Assembly: GCA_043802125.1 (NCBI GenBank)
Contig: JAZDLG010000033.1
Coordinates: forward strand, 1 to 9,321
Source: Phelpsiimicrobium sp043802125
Lineage (GTDB): Bacteria; Omnitrophota; Gorgyraeia; Velamenicoccales; Velamenicoccaceae
DNA: 9,321 nucleotides
Reading direction: 5' to 3'
Part shown: positions 6,295 to 9,321 of the stretch, one piece after another
Position numbering within the stretch: the stretch's first letter is position 1
How the letters are laid out: the number at the start of each line of letters is the position of its first letter
Translations under genes and position numbers: made by a program
The notes under the pieces: generated by a model
Database searches by the model: none
Seen by the model: only the letters and a program-made list of their open reading frames with translations
What the model was told of the DNA's origin: nothing

Positions 6295-7295
6295 TACTGA
6301 TCGCCCTATTTTTGATCTTAGGCCTTTTGCTTATTCTTGGGATACGGGCTCTTATGTCCGCGCGCCTTGCTGAGCTCAGTGCGCAAGTCAAGATGCTTGA
6401 AATTGACCAAAAAGAGGCCTTCTCAAAGCAGGAGCTCGTTGAAAAAGAGATCGCTTCGCTTTACGCCGTGTTGACAAAGACGGTCAAGATGTATGAGGCA
6501 GCCAGGGATATCTGCACCTCTTTAGACGAAGAAAAATTATTGGCGCGATTTAAGGAAGACCTGAAAAAATTGATAGATCTCAAGGATTGCATACTTCTCC
6601 CGGAGGGGAATTTTGACCCCGGGGATCACCCTGATAGCGCTGTTTTTCCCTTGGTAGTCAAGGAGATGTATTTCGGCCATTTGGTCATAAGAGGAGTGGC
6701 GCAGCAAGAGCATCCGTACCTGGGTATTCTCGTAGGCCACTTTGCGTTAGGCCTTAAAAGGGCGCGGTTATATAAGATGATACAGGAACTCGCGATCACC
6801 GACGGACTCACCGGTTTGTACACGAGGCGTTACGCGTCAGAGAGGCTTAAAGAAGAGTTCGCTCGGTCGCTCGCGCATAACCTGGAGCTGTCGCTATTGA
6901 TGATAGACGCCGACGATTTCAAAGAATGCAATGATAAGCTCGGGCATCTTGTGGGAGATATCGTCCTGTGCGAAATAGGTAACCGCATCCGGGAAAACAT
7001 CCGCGAGGTGGATATGCTATCCAGGTTCGGAGGAGAGGAGTTCATGGTATTCGCGCCTAATACGTCTAAGGAGAGCGCCTCGTTGATCGCAGAGCGTATC
7101 CGTAAGGGTGTTGAGGACGTGCTCATACGCGCCTATGACGAGAAAGTCAAGATGACGGTTAGCATAGGCTTAGCTTCTTTTCCGGAAGATGCCAAGAGCC
7201 CGGAGGACTTAATAGGAAAGTCGGATTGGGCTTTGTATCAGGCCAAAAAATTAGGCAAGAACAGGCTTTACTGTTTCGGGGTTTTTCGTGAATAG
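6285..7295 (+). CDS. Membrane-anchored GGDEF protein (putative diguanylate cyclase with I-site)
   Basis: A second putative diguanylate cyclase, 336 residues. One strongly hydrophobic N-terminal helix (about 2-24) is followed by a coiled-coil-like helix (about 27-70). Next is a short, poorly recognisable sensor region (about 70-165) that may be a reduced GAF domain (FPLVVKEMYFGHLVIRG). The GGDEF domain starts with DGLTG at Asp173, metal ligands are Asp208 and Asp210 in DADDFK, and the active site is GGEEF at 249-253. Unlike its upstream neighbour it keeps the RxxD I-site (Arg240-Asp243, five residues before GGEEF), so feedback inhibition by c-di-GMP is expected. The ATG is strongly supported by GGGAGGA at 6271-6277. 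It overlaps the previous gene by 10 nt, so translation is probably coupled. Shared segments (TRRYASERLKEEF against LRRYALERLKEEF) suggest the pair are old tandem paralogues. Confidence 0.92.
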   Translation: MFLILIALFLILGLLLILGIRALMSARLAELSAQVKMLEIDQKEAFSKQELVEKEIASLYAVLTKTVKMYEAARDICTSLDEEKLLARFKEDLKKLIDLKDCILLPEGNFDPGDHPDSAVFPLVVKEMYFGHLVIRGVAQQEHPYLGILVGHFALGLKRARLYKMIQELAITDGLTGLYTRRYASERLKEEFARSLAHNLELSLLMIDADDFKECNDKLGHLVGDIVLCEIGNRIRENIREVDMLSRFGGEEFMVFAPNTSKESASLIAERIRKGVEDVLIRAYDEKVKMTVSIGLASFPEDAKSPEDLIGKSDWALYQAKKLGKNRLYCFGVFRE

Positions 7296-7312
7296 GCTAT
7301 TCTACATATTCG

Positions 7313-7341
7313 TTGCAACTTCTTACAACTTAAGATAATAT
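7313..7341 (+). promoter_or_regulatory. Possible sigma-70-like promoter before the ROK gene
   Basis: This is the only AT-rich gap between otherwise tight genes (7296-7354). TTGCAA (7313-7318) could be a -35 box, with GATAAT (7334-7339, 15-nt spacer) or TAATAT (7336-7341, 17-nt spacer) as -10. The -35 candidate lies in an imperfect tandem 10-mer, TTGCAACTTC/TTACAACTTA (7313-7332). The match is modest and unverified. Confidence 0.3.
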
Positions 7342-7354
7342 AAATGACATCATT

Positions 7355-8275
7355 ATGGTTAATAAATTCTATCTGGGCGTAGATGTCGGAGGCACATACA
7401 CTAAGCTGGCTTTAGTGAATGATGCCTGCCGTATTGTGGCAAGGCATGTTATCGGGTCTAAGGGTTTTTCTGACAAGGCATTTTTTGTGCATGAGTTACG
7501 AGCTGCGTTATCTTCTATGGTGTCGGAATACGGCGGCCATTTGCCGCAGATCAGAGGCGCGGGGTTTGGCTTGCCCGGGCCTGTTGATGCCGAACGCGGC
7601 GTTGTCCTGAGTTTGACGAATATAGCCAAGTGGAGCAATTTCGCGCTTGTTTCTTATTTGAAACGTTTTTTTTCTTTTCCTGTATTCATTGAGAACGACG
7701 CTAACTGTATGGCCCTGGCAGAGTCTCGGTTAGGCGCTGCCAGAGGTGCCTCATATGCTCTTTGCCTGACGTTGGGAACAGGGGTTGGCGGAGGGTTGAT
7801 ATTGGAAAAAAAGATCTATCGCGGCCCGTTTTTTTTAGGCGGTGAGATCGGCCACGCGCCGGTAACACTTTCGGGCGAGCGTTGTCCGTGCGGAGGCGCG
7901 GCCTGTCTTGAGCGTTACGTCGGCAATCGCGCCATCATGGCGAGGATAAAAAAAGAATTCGCAAGAACAATATCTTTGGAAGAAGTAAGCTCGCTTGCGC
8001 GTAGAGGGAATCGTAAGGCCATAAAGATATGGGATGATATAGGCCGCTATATCGGATTCGCGCTTTCGGGAGTTGTCAATGTTATCAATCCTGAGGTTAT
8101 CGTTATTGGCGGCGGGGTTTCTCTGGCGGGCGGCGTTTTAATGCGGGCTATTAAAAGATCGGTCCGTAAACACGCGATGAAGCATCTTAAAGGTAAAGTA
8201 AAGGTTAAAAGAGCATTGCTGGGTAACGATGCCGGCGTTTTGGGCGCGGCGCTCCTGGCTAAAGAAAAACTATAG
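7355..8275 (+). CDS. ROK-family protein, putative glucokinase/sugar kinase
   Basis: A 306-residue ROK (repressor, ORF, kinase) protein, most likely an ATP-dependent hexose kinase such as glucokinase. The N-terminal phosphate-binding motif DVGGTYTK (10-17) is intact. The sugar-site block ENDAN (113-117) supplies Asp115 as likely catalytic base. A second phosphate motif GTGVGGG follows, then GGEIGH with His167 and the zinc-binding cysteines Cys177, Cys179 and Cys184 (CPCGGAAC, where the family usually has Gly before the last Cys). The C-terminal VNVINPEVIVIGGG is the adenosine-side motif. There is no N-terminal helix-turn-helix, so it is a kinase type rather than a repressor. Exact sugar specificity (glucose, fructose, N-acetylmannosamine) cannot be read from sequence alone. 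No clear Shine-Dalgarno precedes ATG 7355. It sits alone between an AT-rich gap and the second hairpin leader. Confidence 0.9.
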   Translation: MVNKFYLGVDVGGTYTKLALVNDACRIVARHVIGSKGFSDKAFFVHELRAALSSMVSEYGGHLPQIRGAGFGLPGPVDAERGVVLSLTNIAKWSNFALVSYLKRFFSFPVFIENDANCMALAESRLGAARGASYALCLTLGTGVGGGLILEKKIYRGPFFLGGEIGHAPVTLSGERCPCGGAACLERYVGNRAIMARIKKEFARTISLEEVSSLARRGNRKAIKIWDDIGRYIGFALSGVVNVINPEVIVIGGGVSLAGGVLMRAIKRSVRKHAMKHLKGKVKVKRALLGNDAGVLGAALLAKEKL

Positions 8276-8296
8276 AACCCCGCAAAACACGCATGG

Positions 8297-8362
8297 TCCC
8301 GCTAACGCGGGATTTCACTGGATGTCACGAAGAAATTTCGTGACACATTATGGTGTTCAAAA
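8297..8362 (+). repeat. Two-hairpin leader element, copy B (upstream of lptD)
   Basis: Stem 1 is TCCCGC (8297-8302), loop TAAC, GCGGGA (8307-8312), followed by TTTC, the same as copy A apart from the loop. Stem 2 is a perfect 9-bp TGTCACGAA (8323-8331) and TTCGTGACA (8337-8345) around loop GAAAT, unrelated in sequence to copy A's stem 2. The tail ACATTATGGTGTTCAAAA (8345-8362) matches copy A's ACATAAAGGTGCTCAAC and runs straight into the TTG start of the next gene. No T-run follows, so a simple terminator for the ROK gene is unlikely. Confidence 0.65.
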
Positions 8363-9321
8363 TTGAATAAAAAACTTCAGCTAATTTTCGGGATTTTGTT
8401 ATTCGTGTCTGCGCAGAACGTATGGGCGGCATCCGGTAAGCAGCCTATCACAGTGAACGGCGATACCGTTGAATTCAAGTCAGAGGGGCGCGAGGTCGTG
8501 GCTTCAGGGCACGTAGAGATCTTAAACGAGGATACGACACTGACCTGTGATAAGGTAAGGGTCTTTATTGATCAGAAGATCGCCATCGCGGAAGGTAATG
8601 TCCGGTTTTCAAAAGCCGGCGGGGAAGAACTGACGGGCGAGATGTTCGTCTTTGATTTTGATTCTCGGACAGGGACTATCATGGGGCCGGAGGTGTGGTT
8701 CCCGCCGTATTACGGTAAATCGGAGATCATGGAAAAACTTTCTGATACGGAATTTCTTCTCACGAACGGGACAATGTCAACCTGCGATCTACCCCACCCC
8801 CACTATAATCTTAAATGCGCGCAAGCGAAGATGGAGCCGGGCCGCGTTCTGACAGCCAAAGGTGTCAAGATGTCCATCTTGGACGTGCCTTTGATGTATG
8901 TGCCCACCATCACCCAGCGCCTTACTGATAAGAAGCCTCGTTTTATGATCACCCCCGGCAGCAGGAAGAGCCTGGGGACATATTTTCTTGGTTCCTGGAG
9001 ATATTATTTGAATCAAAACGCCAAGGGAGTTCTTCATCTTGACTGGTATCAGAAGAGGGGATGGGCAGAAGGCGTGGATCTTAATTATGATACTAAGTCT
9101 ATCGGCCTTGGGAACGTAAGGTATTTCAGGATAGATGAAAAGAATATGAGCAATGATAATCCCGTGCCGGAGGCAGAGCGCAGGACGCAGGAACGCTCCA
9201 GGATAGAAGTAAGGCATAAATGGGATATCGCCTCAGCCGACCATTTCGTGTTTGAATATTATAGGCAGTCTGACCTTAATGTCAGAAAAGATTTCTTCTA
9301 TCGGGAATACGAGAAGGTCAT
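8363..9321 (+). CDS. lptD: LptD/OstA-type LPS-assembly outer-membrane protein, 3' end beyond window
   Basis: The N-terminal 319 residues of an OstA/LptD-type protein, which in diderms receives lipopolysaccharide from the LptA bridge and inserts it into the outer leaflet of the outer membrane. TTG 8363 gives MNKKLQLIFGILLFVSA, a clear signal peptide with Lys-Lys, a hydrophobic core and a cleavage site near VWAA (20-23), which decides the start. No Shine-Dalgarno is seen beyond GGTG in the leader. The OstA_N-like beta-jellyroll spans about residues 28-125 (ITVNGDTVEF, SGHVEI, CDKVRVF, AEGNVRF). The block TNGTMSTCDLPHPHYNLKC with Cys141 and then VPLMYVPTI is the typical junction into the LptD barrel, and the remainder alternates like beta strands. 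It could be an OstA-like protein with a divergent barrel. No stop codon interrupts the frame to the window edge. Confidence 0.85.
   Translation, partial: MNKKLQLIFGILLFVSAQNVWAASGKQPITVNGDTVEFKSEGREVVASGHVEILNEDTTLTCDKVRVFIDQKIAIAEGNVRFSKAGGEELTGEMFVFDFDSRTGTIMGPEVWFPPYYGKSEIMEKLSDTEFLLTNGTMSTCDLPHPHYNLKCAQAKMEPGRVLTAKGVKMSILDVPLMYVPTITQRLTDKKPRFMITPGSRKSLGTYFLGSWRYYLNQNAKGVLHLDWYQKRGWAEGVDLNYDTKSIGLGNVRYFRIDEKNMSNDNPVPEAERRTQERSRIEVRHKWDIASADHFVFEYYRQSDLNVRKDFFYREYEKV

Noticed and set aside
7347..7360. Third copy of the leader tail before the ROK gene (CATTATGGT shared with copy B)
   Set aside because: Only nine consecutive bases match, no hairpins precede it, and most of the match overlaps the ROK start codon; chance is likely.
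8652..8852. Short + strand frame inside the lptD region
   Set aside because: It is out of frame with the clear LptD/OstA reading frame, which is open from 8363 to the window edge with a signal peptide and domain motifs.

Overview
The window reads as ordinary chromosomal DNA of a diderm (Gram-negative type) bacterium. It carries an outer-membrane LptD/OstA-type gene, bacterial accD and a class I dnaJ. Genes are densely packed, all on the + strand, and TTG start codons appear to be used. The style and gene mix would fit an uncultured lineage such as Candidatus Omnitrophota (PVC group). That placement is an impression from gene content and protein style, not something the sequence proves.

Layout: (1) Positions 1-2968 form a tight run of dnaJ (its start codon is cut by the window edge, one base missing), an FmdB-type zinc-ribbon protein, a small VanZ-like membrane protein and a DUF1015 protein. 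Spacings are 25 nt, 5 nt and a 13-nt overlap, so they are probably co-transcribed. (2) Positions 2964-3079 are a short non-coding block packed with four hairpins. (3) Positions 3080-7295 form a second tight run: accD, a MalK/UgpC-type ABC ATPase without permeases, and two different membrane-anchored GGDEF proteins in tandem, with a 4-nt gap and then overlaps of about 8 and 10 nt. (4) After a 59-bp AT-rich gap with a possible promoter comes a ROK-family sugar kinase or regulator (7355-8275). (5) A second hairpin leader (8297-8362) precedes an lptD/ostA-type gene that runs off the right edge. No gene-free stretch exceeds 300 bases.

The genes cover protein folding (dnaJ), fatty-acid synthesis (accD), solute import energy (ATPase), c-di-GMP signalling (two GGDEF proteins), sugar phosphorylation or regulation (ROK) and LPS export (lptD). 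I see no phage, transposase, CRISPR, toxin-antitoxin or biosynthetic cluster. The most notable signal is non-coding. The leaders of accD and lptD, 5.3 kb apart, share a two-hairpin element: the same first stem-loop, a second stem-loop whose sequence differs completely while pairing is kept, and the same tail running into the start codon. This could be a dispersed mobile palindromic repeat or a structured leader shared by two envelope-lipid genes. The window alone cannot decide between them.
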